Positions 35,326 to 44,378 of a DNA stretch of 64,000 bases are shown here, one piece after another (position 1 is the first letter of the stretch; every line of letters starts with the position of its first letter). Position numbers and translations under genes: made by a program. The stretch covers positions 1-64,000 of the forward strand of contig JBDLJH010000010.1 in NCBI GenBank assembly GCA_039714395.1, in the 5' to 3' direction. The DNA comes from JAPHSX01 sp039714395 (GTDB taxonomy: Bacteria; Pseudomonadota; Gammaproteobacteria; Thiohalomonadales; Thiohalomonadaceae). The notes under the pieces were generated by a model. That model made no database searches. It was not told the DNA's origin and worked only from the letters and a program-made list of their open reading frames with translations.

Positions 35326-37716
35326 TTACTTTTGCTGTTGCTTGCCAATACGCTGTTCCATCTCAACGACTACCTGCGTCATGCCGAGCACACTGTCGGG
35401 GTTGAGGGAGATAGAGTCGATGCCTTTTTCTACCAGCCACTCAGTGATTTCGGGAAAGTCGGAGGGGGCCTGGCCGCAGATGCCGATGTATTTGTTGTGA
35501 CGGTGACAGGCATCGATCGCCATCTCCATCAGTTTCAGTACTGCCGGGTTGCGCTCATCGACGCCGCCCACCAGCCCCGAGTCGCGATCCACACCGAGGG
35601 TCAGCTGGGTCAGGTCGTTGGAGCCGATAGAGAAACCGTCGAAGTGCTTGAGGAAGTCGTCGGCCAGCAGGGCATTGGCGGGGATCTCGCACATAATGTA
35701 GACATTGAGGTCGTGCTCACCACGTTTGAGGCCGTTTTTCTCCATGATCTCCAGCACCTTCAGGCCCTCGTCGACACTGCGTACGAAGGGCACCATTAGC
35801 GCCACGTTATCCAGCCCCATCTGCTCGCGCACCATCTTCATCGCCAGGCACTCCAGCGAGAACGATTCGGCGAAGTCCTGTGAGGGGTAGCGGTAGGCAC
35901 CCCGGAAACCGATCATCGGATTTTCCTCCTTCGGCTCGAACCGCTCGCCACCCACCAGCTGGGCGTACTCGTTTGATTTGAAGTCGGAGAGGCGCACGAT
36001 CACCGGACGTGGGTAGAAGGCGGCGGCGATGGTGCTGACCCCCTCGGCCAGGCGCTCGACGAAGAATTCTCTTGGTGAGGGGTAACCGGCGGTGATCTTT
36101 TCGATCTTTAGTTGTGTCTCCTCATCCAGCGTGTTGAATTCTATGAGGGCACGCGGATGTACCTTGATAGCATTATTAATGATGAATTCGAGGCGGGCCA
36201 GTCCTACACCATCGGCGGGCAGGCGTGACACCTCGAAGGCCTGCTCCGGATTGCCGAGGTTGAGCATGATTTTGGTTTGTGGTTTTTCCAGTGCGCCCAG
36301 ATCGATACGCTCGATTTCAAACTCCTGAATCCCCTCGTAGACATAGCCCGAATCGCCCTCGGCGCAGGAGACGGTGACCCACTGCCCGGTCTGTATGGTT
36401 TGCGTGGTATCGCCGGTACCGACGACAGCCGGAATGCCCAGTTCGCGGGCGATGATTGCGGCATGGCAGGTGCGCCCGCCACGATTGGTGACGATGGCCG
36501 AGGCGATCTTCATCACCGGCTCCCAGTCCGGGTCGGTGATGTCGGTGATCAGCACTTCACCCGGTTTTAGCTCGTTCATGTGCGAGGCCTCGAGGATCAC
36601 CCGTGCCTGACCGGTGGCGATCTTCTGCCCCACGCTCTTGCCCTCGGTAAGAACTGGGCTGCGTGATTTGAGGTGATAGATCTCCTGAATGTTCACATCA
36701 TCGGTGGACTTCACCGTCTCGGGACGTGCCTGCACGATGTAGAGTTCACCGGTATCCCCATCCTTGGCCCACTCGATATCCATCGGTCGGCCGTAGTGCT
36801 GCTCGATGGCGGCAGCATAGCGGGCCAGCTGTAACACCTCCTCATCATCGATGGAGAACTCACGTCGCTCCTCCAGGCGCACCCGCACGTTGTTGGTCGA
36901 CATGCCGGCCATCGGATCGGTGGTGTAGATCATCTTAATCGCCTTATCTCCCAGCTGGCGTTTGAGGATCGGTTTCTTGCCCTCGGTCAGGGTCGGTTTA
37001 AAGACATAAAACTCGTCGGGATTGACCGCCCCCTGCACCACATTCTCGCCCAGCCCGTAGGCAGAGGTAATGAAGACCACATCGCGAAAGCCCGTCTCGG
37101 TGTCTATAGAGAACATCACCCCGGAGGCGGCCTTGTCCGAGCGTACCATCTTCTGCACCCCGATAGAGAGCGCCACATCCATGTGGGTAAAACCCTGATC
37201 GACACGGTAGGAGATGGCGCGGTCAGTAAACAGCGAGGCAAATACTTGCTTACAGGTGGCCAGCAGATTAGTGGTACCGCGAATGTTGAGATAGGTCTCT
37301 TGTTGCCCGGCAAAGGAGGCGGTAGGCAGGTCTTCGGCAGTGGCCGAGGAGCGCACTGCAACATCGGTATTCTCACCGTATTCGGCCTCAAGTTCATTGT
37401 AGGCTTCACGGATCTTGGCGGCCAGTTCGGCGGGCATCTCACCGTGCATGATCCACTGACGAATTTTGGCTCCAGATATCTGCAGTGCATCCACATTGCG
37501 GGTATCGAGCTGCTCCAGTTCAGCGGCGATCTTCTGATGCAGTTGATTATGTTCGATGTAGAGGCGAAAACCCTCGGCGGTGGTGGCAAAGCCGTTGGGT
37601 ACCTTGACCCCTTCACCTTCCAGAGAGCGGTACATCTCTCCCAGTGAAGCGTTCTTGCCACCAACCACGGGCACATCATCAATTCCCAGCTCGGAGAAGC
37701 GTTTCACCAATTGCAT
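35326..37716 (-). CDS. ppsA: phosphoenolpyruvate synthase
   Basis: A 796-residue enzyme (E. coli PpsA has 792) that converts pyruvate, ATP and water to PEP, AMP and phosphate for gluconeogenesis. The start at 37716 (MQLVKRFSELG) has AAAGGGATGG upstream and is preferred to 37785. The ATP-grasp domain (GGKNASLGEM, AVRSSATAEDLPTASFAGQQE) is followed by the swivelling phosphohistidine domain (TNRGGRTCHAAIIAREL) and a TIM-barrel PEP domain (GSNDLTQLTLGVDRDSG, ICGQAPSD with the catalytic cysteine). It precedes pgm's stop by only about 75 bases on the same strand, so pgm-ppsA may be co-transcribed. Confidence 0.97.
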   Translation of the reverse strand: MQLVKRFSELGIDDVPVVGGKNASLGEMYRSLEGEGVKVPNGFATTAEGFRLYIEHNQLHQKIAAELEQLDTRNVDALQISGAKIRQWIMHGEMPAELAAKIREAYNELEAEYGENTDVAVRSSATAEDLPTASFAGQQETYLNIRGTTNLLATCKQVFASLFTDRAISYRVDQGFTHMDVALSIGVQKMVRSDKAASGVMFSIDTETGFRDVVFITSAYGLGENVVQGAVNPDEFYVFKPTLTEGKKPILKRQLGDKAIKMIYTTDPMAGMSTNNVRVRLEERREFSIDDEEVLQLARYAAAIEQHYGRPMDIEWAKDGDTGELYIVQARPETVKSTDDVNIQEIYHLKSRSPVLTEGKSVGQKIATGQARVILEASHMNELKPGEVLITDITDPDWEPVMKIASAIVTNRGGRTCHAAIIARELGIPAVVGTGDTTQTIQTGQWVTVSCAEGDSGYVYEGIQEFEIERIDLGALEKPQTKIMLNLGNPEQAFEVSRLPADGVGLARLEFIINNAIKVHPRALIEFNTLDEETQLKIEKITAGYPSPREFFVERLAEGVSTIAAAFYPRPVIVRLSDFKSNEYAQLVGGERFEPKEENPMIGFRGAYRYPSQDFAESFSLECLAMKMVREQMGLDNVALMVPFVRSVDEGLKVLEIMEKNGLKRGEHDLNVYIMCEIPANALLADDFLKHFDGFSIGSNDLTQLTLGVDRDSGLVGGVDERNPAVLKLMEMAIDACHRHNKYIGICGQAPSDFPEITEWLVEKGIDSISLNPDSVLGMTQVVVEMEQRIGKQQQK

Positions 37717-37790
37717 CGCGATCCATCCCTTTGTTACGTTATTAGTTGTTCCCCCAGAGTGTATTGGAAACAGGGTGTGATGCAAGGTGG

Positions 37791-39422
37791 CTAGGTGATC
37801 ACACTGGGCTGCTTACGGCCTGTGCGCTGGTGCAGCTCTGAGAGCATGGTGGCAATGTTGATGAGTTCTGCCAGCGCCTGCTGTGTATCTTGCACCTGCT
37901 TGTTCTCGTCAGCCTCGAACCGTTCGATATAGAGGCGTATCGTCGCCCCCTCGGTACCGGTGCCGGAGAGGCGGAAGATAATGCGTGAACTGTCCGTAAA
38001 ACCGATGCGCAGTCCCTGGTTTTTGCTTTCACTCTTATCGATGGGATCGGTGTAGGAAAAATCGTCGGCATAACTCACGGTGTAGTTGCCAAGATGTTTT
38101 CCTACCAGCCCCGCCAGTTGTTCTTCCACATGGGCCATCACCCCTTTCGCGGCATCGCTGTCTACACCCTCATAGTCGTGACGGGTGTAGAAGTTGCGAC
38201 CATACTCGGCCCAATGTTCGTGCATAATTTCCTCGACTGACTGCTTTCGCACGGCGAGGATATTGAGCCAGGCGAGTACTGCCCACAGGCCATCTTTTTC
38301 TCGTACATGGTCTGAGCCGGTACCAAAGCTCTCCTCGCCACAGAAGGTGATGCGACCGGCGTCGAGCAGGTTGCCGAAAAACTTCCAGCCGGTGGGGGTC
38401 TCAAAACAGTCGATGCCCAGCTTTTCTGCCACCTTATCGATGGCACCCGAGGTGGGCATGGAGCGGGCCATGCCCTTGAGTCGTCCCTTGTAGCCGGGAA
38501 TGAGTTCGGCGTTGGCGGCGATCACCGCCAGCGAGTCAGAGGGGTTAACGAAGAAGTTGTTGCCCAACACCATGTTGCGATCGCCGTCACCGTCAGAGGC
38601 CGCTCCAAAGTCAGGGGCATTATCGCCGAACATCTCCGCAACCAGCTCTTTGGCATAGGTGAGGTTGGGATCCGGGTGGCCACCGCCAAAATCCTGCTTG
38701 GGTACGCCGTTGATCACACTACCGGCCGGGGCACCGAGACGCTGCTTCAGGATCTCATGGGCGTAGGGTCCGGTGATGGCATGCATCGCATCGAAGCGCA
38801 GGCGAAAGCCGCTGGTGATAAGTGAGCGGATTGCCTCGAAGTCGAATAGCTGCTCCATTAGCTCGGCATAGTCAGCCACCGGGTCGATCACCTCCACCCG
38901 CATCTCACCGAGAGTGTGCTCAGCAAGATTATCGGTGTCGATATCGGGCAGTTCCATGATGCGATATTCGTTAATTTCCCTGGTGCGCTTGAAGATCGCC
39001 TCGGTCACTCCTTCGGTGGCGGGGCCACCGTTAGGGGTGTTGAACTTGATACCGAAATCACCGTCGGGACCTCCCGGGTTGTGGCTGGCCGAGAGGATAA
39101 TGCCTCCCTGAGTCTGGTATTTGCGGACAACTGCTGAGGCTGCAGGAGTGGAGAGCAGGCCACTCCTGCCTACCAGTACACGGGCAATGCCATTGGCAGC
39201 CGCCATCTTGATGATGATCTGGACGGCCTCGCGATTGTAGTAACGGCCATCACCGCCCAGCACCAGGGTACCGCCCTTAAGATCGGTTTGCGTATCGAAG
39301 ATCGCCTGCACAAAATTCTGCAGGTAGGGAGTCTGCTGAAATACGGCGACTTTTTTGCGCAAGCCGGAGGTGCCGGGGCGCTGGTCATCAAAGGGGGTGG
39401 TCTCTAAGGTGCTGATATTCAT
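37791..39422 (-). CDS. pgm: phosphoglucomutase (alpha-D-glucose phosphate-specific)
   Basis: A 543-residue protein of the alpha-D-phosphohexomutase family, close to the length of E. coli Pgm (546). The ATG at 39422 with AGAAGAG upstream is preferred to 39476. The active-site serine loop ILSASHNPGG, the metal loop DGDGDRN, the sugar-specificity loop CGEESFG and the C-terminal phosphate loop (RLSGTGTEGATIRLY) are intact. It interconverts glucose-1- and glucose-6-phosphate, linking glycogen and cell-surface sugar metabolism to glycolysis. It is divergent from htpG. Confidence 0.97.
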   Translation of the reverse strand: MNISTLETTPFDDQRPGTSGLRKKVAVFQQTPYLQNFVQAIFDTQTDLKGGTLVLGGDGRYYNREAVQIIIKMAAANGIARVLVGRSGLLSTPAASAVVRKYQTQGGIILSASHNPGGPDGDFGIKFNTPNGGPATEGVTEAIFKRTREINEYRIMELPDIDTDNLAEHTLGEMRVEVIDPVADYAELMEQLFDFEAIRSLITSGFRLRFDAMHAITGPYAHEILKQRLGAPAGSVINGVPKQDFGGGHPDPNLTYAKELVAEMFGDNAPDFGAASDGDGDRNMVLGNNFFVNPSDSLAVIAANAELIPGYKGRLKGMARSMPTSGAIDKVAEKLGIDCFETPTGWKFFGNLLDAGRITFCGEESFGTGSDHVREKDGLWAVLAWLNILAVRKQSVEEIMHEHWAEYGRNFYTRHDYEGVDSDAAKGVMAHVEEQLAGLVGKHLGNYTVSYADDFSYTDPIDKSESKNQGLRIGFTDSSRIIFRLSGTGTEGATIRLYIERFEADENKQVQDTQQALAELINIATMLSELHQRTGRKQPSVIT

Positions 39423-39494
39423 AGTTCTCTTCTGGCGTTCCGTGGCGTTGCGGGCATTCAACCATATTGCAGGCAAAGCGACCAGAGCAAACCC

Positions 39495-39522
39495 CTTGAA
39501 ACTTGGTAGAATAGCCGCATTT
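39495..39522 (+). promoter_or_regulatory. sigma-32-type heat-shock promoter of htpG
   Basis: CTTGAAA (39495-39501), a 13-base spacer, and CCGCATTT (39515-39522) match the sigma-32 consensus CTTGAAA / CCCCATNT at all but one informative position. It lies about 50 bases upstream of the htpG start codon. Confidence 0.75.
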
Positions 39523-39572
39523 GTACCAACGACACGTAATTAACGAGCTGTAAATAGGAGGAAGTTGTTAAC

Positions 39573-41498
39573 ATGAGCGTGGATACACACAAAGAGACAC
39601 TGGGGTTTGAGACAGAGGTAAAGCAGTTGCTGCACCTGATGATTCACTCCCTCTACTCTAACAAGGAGATCTTCCTGCGCGAACTGATCTCCAACGCCTC
39701 GGATGCCTGCGACAAGCTGCGCTTCGAGGGGCTGTCGGACGATGCCCTCTACGAAGGCGACCAGGAGCTGAAGATCCACCTGGAGTTCGATAAAGATGCC
39801 AGAACCGTCACCATTCGTGATAACGGCATCGGTATGAGCCGCGAGGATGTGATCGAGAACCTCGGTACCATCGCTCGCTCCGGCACCAAGGCCTTCCTGG
39901 AGAGCCTGAGTGGCGACCAGAAGCAGGATGCCAACCTCATCGGTCAGTTTGGTGTTGGCTTCTACTCCTCCTTTATTGTTGCCGACAAGGTAAGCGTGAC
40001 TACCCGTCGCGCCGGTCTCACCATCGAGCACGGTGTGCGCTGGGAGTCTGCCGGTGAGGGCGACTACACCCTGGAGAATCTTGAGAAGGCCGAGCACGGT
40101 ACCGAGATTGTGCTTCATCTGAAAGATGGTGAAGAGGAGTTCGCCGACGGCTTCCGCCTGCGCTCCATCGTGCGCAAGTACTCCGACCACATCACCCTGC
40201 CTATCCTGATGTTCAAGGAGGAGGCGCCCGCTGCCCCAGATACGGAGGAGAAGAAAGAATCTGACGAGACGGTGATCCCTGAGCTGGAGACGGTCAACTC
40301 TGCCTCGGCCCTATGGTCGCGTTCCAAGTCCGAGATCGGCGACGAGGAGTACAACGAGTTCTACAAGCATGTGGGCCACGACTGGGAAGACCCGCTGGCA
40401 TGGAGCCACAACCGTGTCGAGGGCAAGCTGGAGTACACCTCTTTGCTCTACATCCCCAAGCGTGCGCCGTTTGATATGTGGGACCGTGAGCGCAGCAACG
40501 GCATCAAGCTCTACGTAAAGCGTGTTTTCATTATGGATGATGCCGAGCATTTGATGCCTAACTACCTGCGCTTCGTGCGTGGCGTGATCGATTCAAGCGA
40601 CCTGCCGCTTAATGTCTCGCGTGAGATTCTGCAACACAACAAGGTTACCGACTCGATGCGTTCCGGTTCGGTAAAGAAGGTATTGGGACTACTTGAAGGT
40701 ATCGCTAAAAACGAGCCGGAGAAGTATGCCGAGTTCTGGAAAGAGTTCGGCAAGGTGATCAAGGAGGGCCCCGGTGAGGACTTCGCCAACAAAGATCAAA
40801 TTGCCAAATTGCTGCGTTTCTCTACGACGCACAATGACAGCGAAGAGCAGAGCGTTTCTCTAGCCGATTACGTGGAGCGAATGAAAGAGGGGCAGGAGGC
40901 GGTCTACACCATCACTGCCGATACCTTCGCCGCCGCCAAGAATTCGCCGCACCTGGAGATCTTCCGCAAGAAGGGCATTGAGGTGATCCTGATGCATGAG
41001 CGTGTTGATGAGTGGCTGGGTTCTGCGCTGACTGAGTTCGACGGTAAGCCGCTGAAGTCAATCACCAAAGGCGAACTGGATCTTGGCGAGCTGGAGGACG
41101 AAGAAGAGAAGAAAAAACAGGAGGAGACGGCCAAGGACTTCGAGGGGCTGCTCAAGAAGGTGCAGGAGTCTCTGGGCGAAAAGGTGAAGGAGGTGCGCAT
41201 TACCCACCGCCTTACCAACTCCCCCGCCTGTCTGGTGACTGGCGAGGGCGAGATGAGCGCCAACCTGGAGCGTATCCTGAAGTCGGTCGGTCAGGACGCC
41301 CCCAACATCCAGCCGATCATGGAGCTCAACCCGGAGCACCCGCTGGTGGCCAAGCTGAAAGGGGAGGAGGGCGAACGTTTTGATGATATGAGCTCAATCC
41401 TCTTCGATCAGGCGCTACTCGCCGAGGGTGGTACGCTTGATGATCCGGCCAGTTTTGTGGGTAAGCTCAACAAGATGTTGCTGGAGATGAGCGCTTAA
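39573..41498 (+). CDS. htpG: molecular chaperone HtpG (Hsp90)
   Basis: A 641-residue cytoplasmic Hsp90. The N-terminal GHKL ATPase domain has FLRELISNASDACDKLRF, DNGIGMSREDV, and GQFGVGFYSSF; the middle domain has the LPLNVSRE segment with the catalytic-loop arginine; the C-terminal dimerisation domain ends without an MEEVD tail, as expected for bacteria. AGGAGG at about 15 bases before the ATG serves translation. A highly charged linker (about 215-235 and 510-525) is present. It is likely heat-induced through the promoter at 39495 and ends at a strong terminator inside the opposite gene. Confidence 0.98.
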   Translation: MSVDTHKETLGFETEVKQLLHLMIHSLYSNKEIFLRELISNASDACDKLRFEGLSDDALYEGDQELKIHLEFDKDARTVTIRDNGIGMSREDVIENLGTIARSGTKAFLESLSGDQKQDANLIGQFGVGFYSSFIVADKVSVTTRRAGLTIEHGVRWESAGEGDYTLENLEKAEHGTEIVLHLKDGEEEFADGFRLRSIVRKYSDHITLPILMFKEEAPAAPDTEEKKESDETVIPELETVNSASALWSRSKSEIGDEEYNEFYKHVGHDWEDPLAWSHNRVEGKLEYTSLLYIPKRAPFDMWDRERSNGIKLYVKRVFIMDDAEHLMPNYLRFVRGVIDSSDLPLNVSREILQHNKVTDSMRSGSVKKVLGLLEGIAKNEPEKYAEFWKEFGKVIKEGPGEDFANKDQIAKLLRFSTTHNDSEEQSVSLADYVERMKEGQEAVYTITADTFAAAKNSPHLEIFRKKGIEVILMHERVDEWLGSALTEFDGKPLKSITKGELDLGELEDEEEKKKQEETAKDFEGLLKKVQESLGEKVKEVRITHRLTNSPACLVTGEGEMSANLERILKSVGQDAPNIQPIMELNPEHPLVAKLKGEEGERFDDMSSILFDQALLAEGGTLDDPASFVGKLNKMLLEMSA

Positions 41499-41512
41499 TT
41501 AACGGCACCTAA

Positions 41513-42508
41513 TTAATGGTGCCTGGAAATAGAGGCGGCCCCGGCAGAGGGGCCGCCTTTTTTATGCGTAGAATCTGCCGCCAACTCATCTTCACCGATG
41601 TCGGTGATACCTGTGCCGGTAATGCGATCAAAGTAGCGGGCACGATAGAGCAGGCGTTGCGGGTCTCCCGGCTGGTCACTAAAGCCGCCTCGGTCGTGCA
41701 GTACGTTATTGCTGATAAGGCCCATCCCCGGCTCCAGTGTGCCGCGATAGATATAGGGCGAATCGCTGCTAAGCAGTGTTTCAAGAAACGCTACGGCCTC
41801 ACGGGTGATCTTATTATCCTTCCACTCGATGTTGCGACGGCGTGCGGTGTAGCGCATGTGCAGGTCGCCGCTCTGCGGGTCGATGGAAAACACCGGGCCA
41901 ACCGCCGCCTCGCGCAGCTTGCCGTGCATGTCGGTGCCGGGTGGAATGGTCATCGCATCGGACTGCATCAGCGCTTCAATGTAGTCGGGGTTTTCGTCGC
42001 GCAGCAAAATGTAGGCGATCTCGTGATCCATTAACGCATTCTCACCGCCACGTGCGGCGCGGTGAACGCAGTGCAGCATCAGTCCGTGCACCTGTGCCTC
42101 ATTGGGATTGTAGTAACCGTCGGTATGCCAGTTGATAGGGCGATTGGTGTAGGGGATATACTGTGGATGCTCGCCATCGTCGTTGACTGTCAGCGAGGTC
42201 AGACCATCACCATCGGCCAGCCAGTTGTGATTTAGCTGGCGCAGGCCGAAACGCTCGGCAACGGTTCTGGGAATGTTCTTGTCAGGATCGGTGCCGGTGT
42301 TGCCTGCATAGATCACCATGTTGTTGTGGCGAATTGTGCGCAGTAGCGTGGCATGTTCGGCATCACTGAGCTGGCGCGGGTCGTTGACCTCGACGATCAA
42401 CTCTTCAATGCCTTCCGCGGATTGTTTCAGCTTCCACTCGCGCCACTCTCTGTAGGCCGTGTTATTGTCGAGAGAGAATGGGGTATTGCGGGCATTAAAA
42501 TGTGACAT
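41513..42508 (-). CDS. TauD/TfdA-family Fe(II)/2-oxoglutarate dioxygenase
   Basis: A 331-residue member of the TauD/TfdA dioxygenases. The HxD iron ligands lie in NWHTDGYY (about residues 126-132), the distal histidine in NNVLHDRGGF, and the 2-oxoglutarate-binding arginine in LLYRARYF. The usual partners (taurine transporter genes) are absent, so the substrate is unknown. It follows the PilJ-domain gene by 26 bp on the same strand, with GAGGGGGAA as ribosome binding site. Its last codons overlap the htpG terminator: the tail KKGGPSAGAAS is encoded by the hairpin arms. Confidence 0.9.
   Translation of the reverse strand: MSHFNARNTPFSLDNNTAYREWREWKLKQSAEGIEELIVEVNDPRQLSDAEHATLLRTIRHNNMVIYAGNTGTDPDKNIPRTVAERFGLRQLNHNWLADGDGLTSLTVNDDGEHPQYIPYTNRPINWHTDGYYNPNEAQVHGLMLHCVHRAARGGENALMDHEIAYILLRDENPDYIEALMQSDAMTIPPGTDMHGKLREAAVGPVFSIDPQSGDLHMRYTARRRNIEWKDNKITREAVAFLETLLSSDSPYIYRGTLEPGMGLISNNVLHDRGGFSDQPGDPQRLLYRARYFDRITGTGITDIGEDELAADSTHKKGGPSAGAASISRHH
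41533..41564 (+). terminator. rho-independent terminator after htpG
   Basis: A perfect 10-bp GC-rich stem (41533-41542 with 41549-41558), 6-base loop, and TTTTTT lie 35 bases after the htpG stop. The hairpin falls within the coding sequence of the convergent dioxygenase gene. Confidence 0.92.
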
Positions 42509-42534
42509 GAAAGTTCCCCCTCACATGGTTGCGG

Positions 42535-43323
42535 CTATTTGTTGCTCGATAGCTCCACATACATGCCGGTGATTTTGTTCATCGTGATCAGTACCTTCTC
42601 ACTGCTCAGGGCGGCAATGAGTGGTACCAGATTGTTTATGTCTCTATCCAGTCCATGATCGAACAAGTCCCATTGCATTGAAGCCTTCTCCAGTTCGGCC
42701 TGTATTGCGGGGCTGTTTTCCCTGGCGGAGATCAATTCGGCCAGTGCACCCTTAAATTCGTTTCTGGACTGCGTCATTCCAGAGTTAATTTCTGAATTGT
42801 TGAACTTCCAGGCACGTAGCATGTAAAACTTGGCAAGGCGTTGCGACAACATGCGCTGGCGGCCTGATATATTTACCAGGCGGCCAAAGGAGTCTCCAGA
42901 GACATCCTGCAACATCAATACGACCTTGTTGGTCGCGCGCAGCAGTTCATCATTAGTATCCAGCAGTGTCTGGGCATTTTCCCGGTTCACGGGTGACTGT
43001 AGTATCTTTTTAAACGGTAGCCACAGCGTCTCTACTTTATCGAGAGAATCGATAATCAACTTGGTATGCGAATATGCATTTAACTCACTTAGTTGAAGAT
43101 CGAACAGGTCGATGGCTTTTTTTAGCTGCTTTTCAGCGACATCTGTTTGCACATCGATACCGATCATGCAGTAGCTCTTTACCATGCGTTGCGTCAGCAT
43201 ACGCTGGCGTCCCGCCTTGTTGATGGCCGATGAGATAGAGGTGATCTCGGCCTCAACGGGTAGCGCGAAGGTGAAGGTAAAGAGGAATAGCAGGGGTAAA
43301 AGGTGGGTAATAAGACGATTCAT
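42535..43323 (-). CDS. secreted protein with two PilJ/NarX-type sensor domains
   Basis: A 262-residue protein with a signal peptide (cleavage likely after VEA, residue 25) and two copies of the type IV pili methyl-accepting N-terminal domain (PilJ_N, NarX-like). The hallmark helices are INKAGRQRMLTQRMVKSY (about 33-50) and NISGRQRMLSQRLAKFYML (about 151-169), each like the P-box that binds nitrate or nitrite in NarX and NarQ. Unlike those sensors it has no membrane helix, HAMP or kinase, so it would be a free periplasmic binding protein. It is first in a two-gene unit with the TauD-type dioxygenase. Confidence 0.88.
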   Translation of the reverse strand: MNRLITHLLPLLFLFTFTFALPVEAEITSISSAINKAGRQRMLTQRMVKSYCMIGIDVQTDVAEKQLKKAIDLFDLQLSELNAYSHTKLIIDSLDKVETLWLPFKKILQSPVNRENAQTLLDTNDELLRATNKVVLMLQDVSGDSFGRLVNISGRQRMLSQRLAKFYMLRAWKFNNSEINSGMTQSRNEFKGALAELISARENSPAIQAELEKASMQWDLFDHGLDRDINNLVPLIAALSSEKVLITMNKITGMYVELSSNK

Positions 43324-43505
43324 GTAACAACTCCCATGTTAGGTGTAGCCCTGCACAATCCCTGGTACCACGTTGCTCGAGTCAGAAGACTGGTCGTCGC
43401 TACATTTGGCAATCCGCTCGCCTAAATGGGCATCTTAATATAGATGGATATTAGTACATTTAGAATCGCTGATATAGCCACATAAAGTATATTGGCTTAT
43501 GGCAG

Positions 43506-43521
43506 TACCTCATAAGGGGTA
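43506..43521. promoter_or_regulatory. NarL-like 7-2-7 heptamer pair (weak)
   Basis: TACCTCA and the inverted TACCCCT (read as AGGGGTA) are two bases apart, the spacing of the NarL 7-2-7 site. The second heptamer matches the consensus TACYYMT fully and the first at six positions. It lies between the divergent PilJ-domain gene and a zinc-ribbon gene. The short motif could occur by chance. Confidence 0.25.
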
Positions 43522-43619
43522 TCTGGTTGGCAGTTATAATTAGCCGATTGCGTATCGCTTGGCTTGCCGATGGTTTTACGGCAATCTACATAAATGATGA
43601 TTTTCAAGGTGTGTTGTTA

Positions 43620-43838
43620 ATGAAATTCAGGGCATGGGGCCAGTGTATCGATTGCCACTTCGAGGGGATGCTGGAGTATTCCCATATAGAGGGGGAGCAG
43701 TACGAGAATGTGGAGGCAGTGATGCTGCTGCAACACTGCCCTGCCTGCGAGACTACGGAGCATGCGTTGATTCCCTTCGACTACTATGAACAGATGATGT
43801 TAGAGCTGCGCGCCTACCTGGAAGCTAAAGAAGAGTAG
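43620..43838 (+). CDS. small zinc-ribbon-like protein
   Basis: A 72-residue protein starting at 43620 (AAGGTG eight bases upstream), preferred to an upstream in-frame start at 43527. Two cysteine pairs, CIDC and CPAC, about 33 residues apart could bind one zinc. The rest is acidic, with a helical C-terminus (DYYEQMMLELRAYLEAKEE). Family unknown. Its stop lies 2 bp before the hslR GTG, so the two are co-transcribed. Confidence 0.75.
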   Translation: MKFRAWGQCIDCHFEGMLEYSHIEGEQYENVEAVMLLQHCPACETTEHALIPFDYYEQMMLELRAYLEAKEE

Positions 43839-43840
43839 GG

Positions 43841-44242
43841 GTGGCACAACTTCAGACATGCGATAGGGTGCGGCTGGATAAGTGGCTGTGGGCGGCGCGT
43901 TTCTTCAAAACGCGGGCCATGGCGACTGAGGCAATTAATGGCGGCCATGTGCATCTCAATGGCACTCGCCCCAAGCCCTCCCGCCAACTATCCATTGGTG
44001 ATGAGCTAACTATCCGCAAGGGGCCAGACTCTTTTGAAGTTAAGGTATTGCTGCTTTCTGATAAGCGCGGCCCCGCGACCATCGCCCGCGAACTCTATGA
44101 CGAAGATGAGCAGAGCCGCCTTAAGCGTGAGCAGCTGGCTGAACAACGACGGCTGGAGGCGGCGGCACAGCCCCGCCAGCAACGGCGCCCCGACAAGAAG
44201 GGGCGTCGGCAGATCATCCGTTTTATCAACAAAAATGGTTGA
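43841..44242 (+). CDS. hslR: heat-shock protein 15, ribosome-associated S4-domain protein
   Basis: A 133-residue protein, the same length as E. coli Hsp15. The S4 RNA-binding domain (RLDKWLWAARFFKTRAMA, INGGHVHLNG) fills residues 10-70, followed by the charged C-terminal tail ending RRPDKKGRRQIIRF. Hsp15 binds free 50S subunits carrying a blocked nascent chain and helps recycle them. It starts at GTG directly behind the zinc-ribbon gene. Confidence 0.95.
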   Translation: MAQLQTCDRVRLDKWLWAARFFKTRAMATEAINGGHVHLNGTRPKPSRQLSIGDELTIRKGPDSFEVKVLLLSDKRGPATIARELYDEDEQSRLKREQLAEQRRLEAAAQPRQQRRPDKKGRRQIIRFINKNG

Positions 44243-44378
44243 AATTGACCATTCCCGACCCTATTGGTGTATTATCGAATGCTAATGTATGACGGTTCCC
44301 ATAGATAATGGGTCTGTCGCCAAGTTTTGGTCGCGCTATTAGGTGTGGCTGCCGGAATGAAGAATCAGGAGACGAGAG

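Noticed and set aside
39540..40190. 216-codon minus-strand frame opposite htpG
   Set aside because: Fully antisense to the well-supported HtpG N-terminus; no recognisable protein features.
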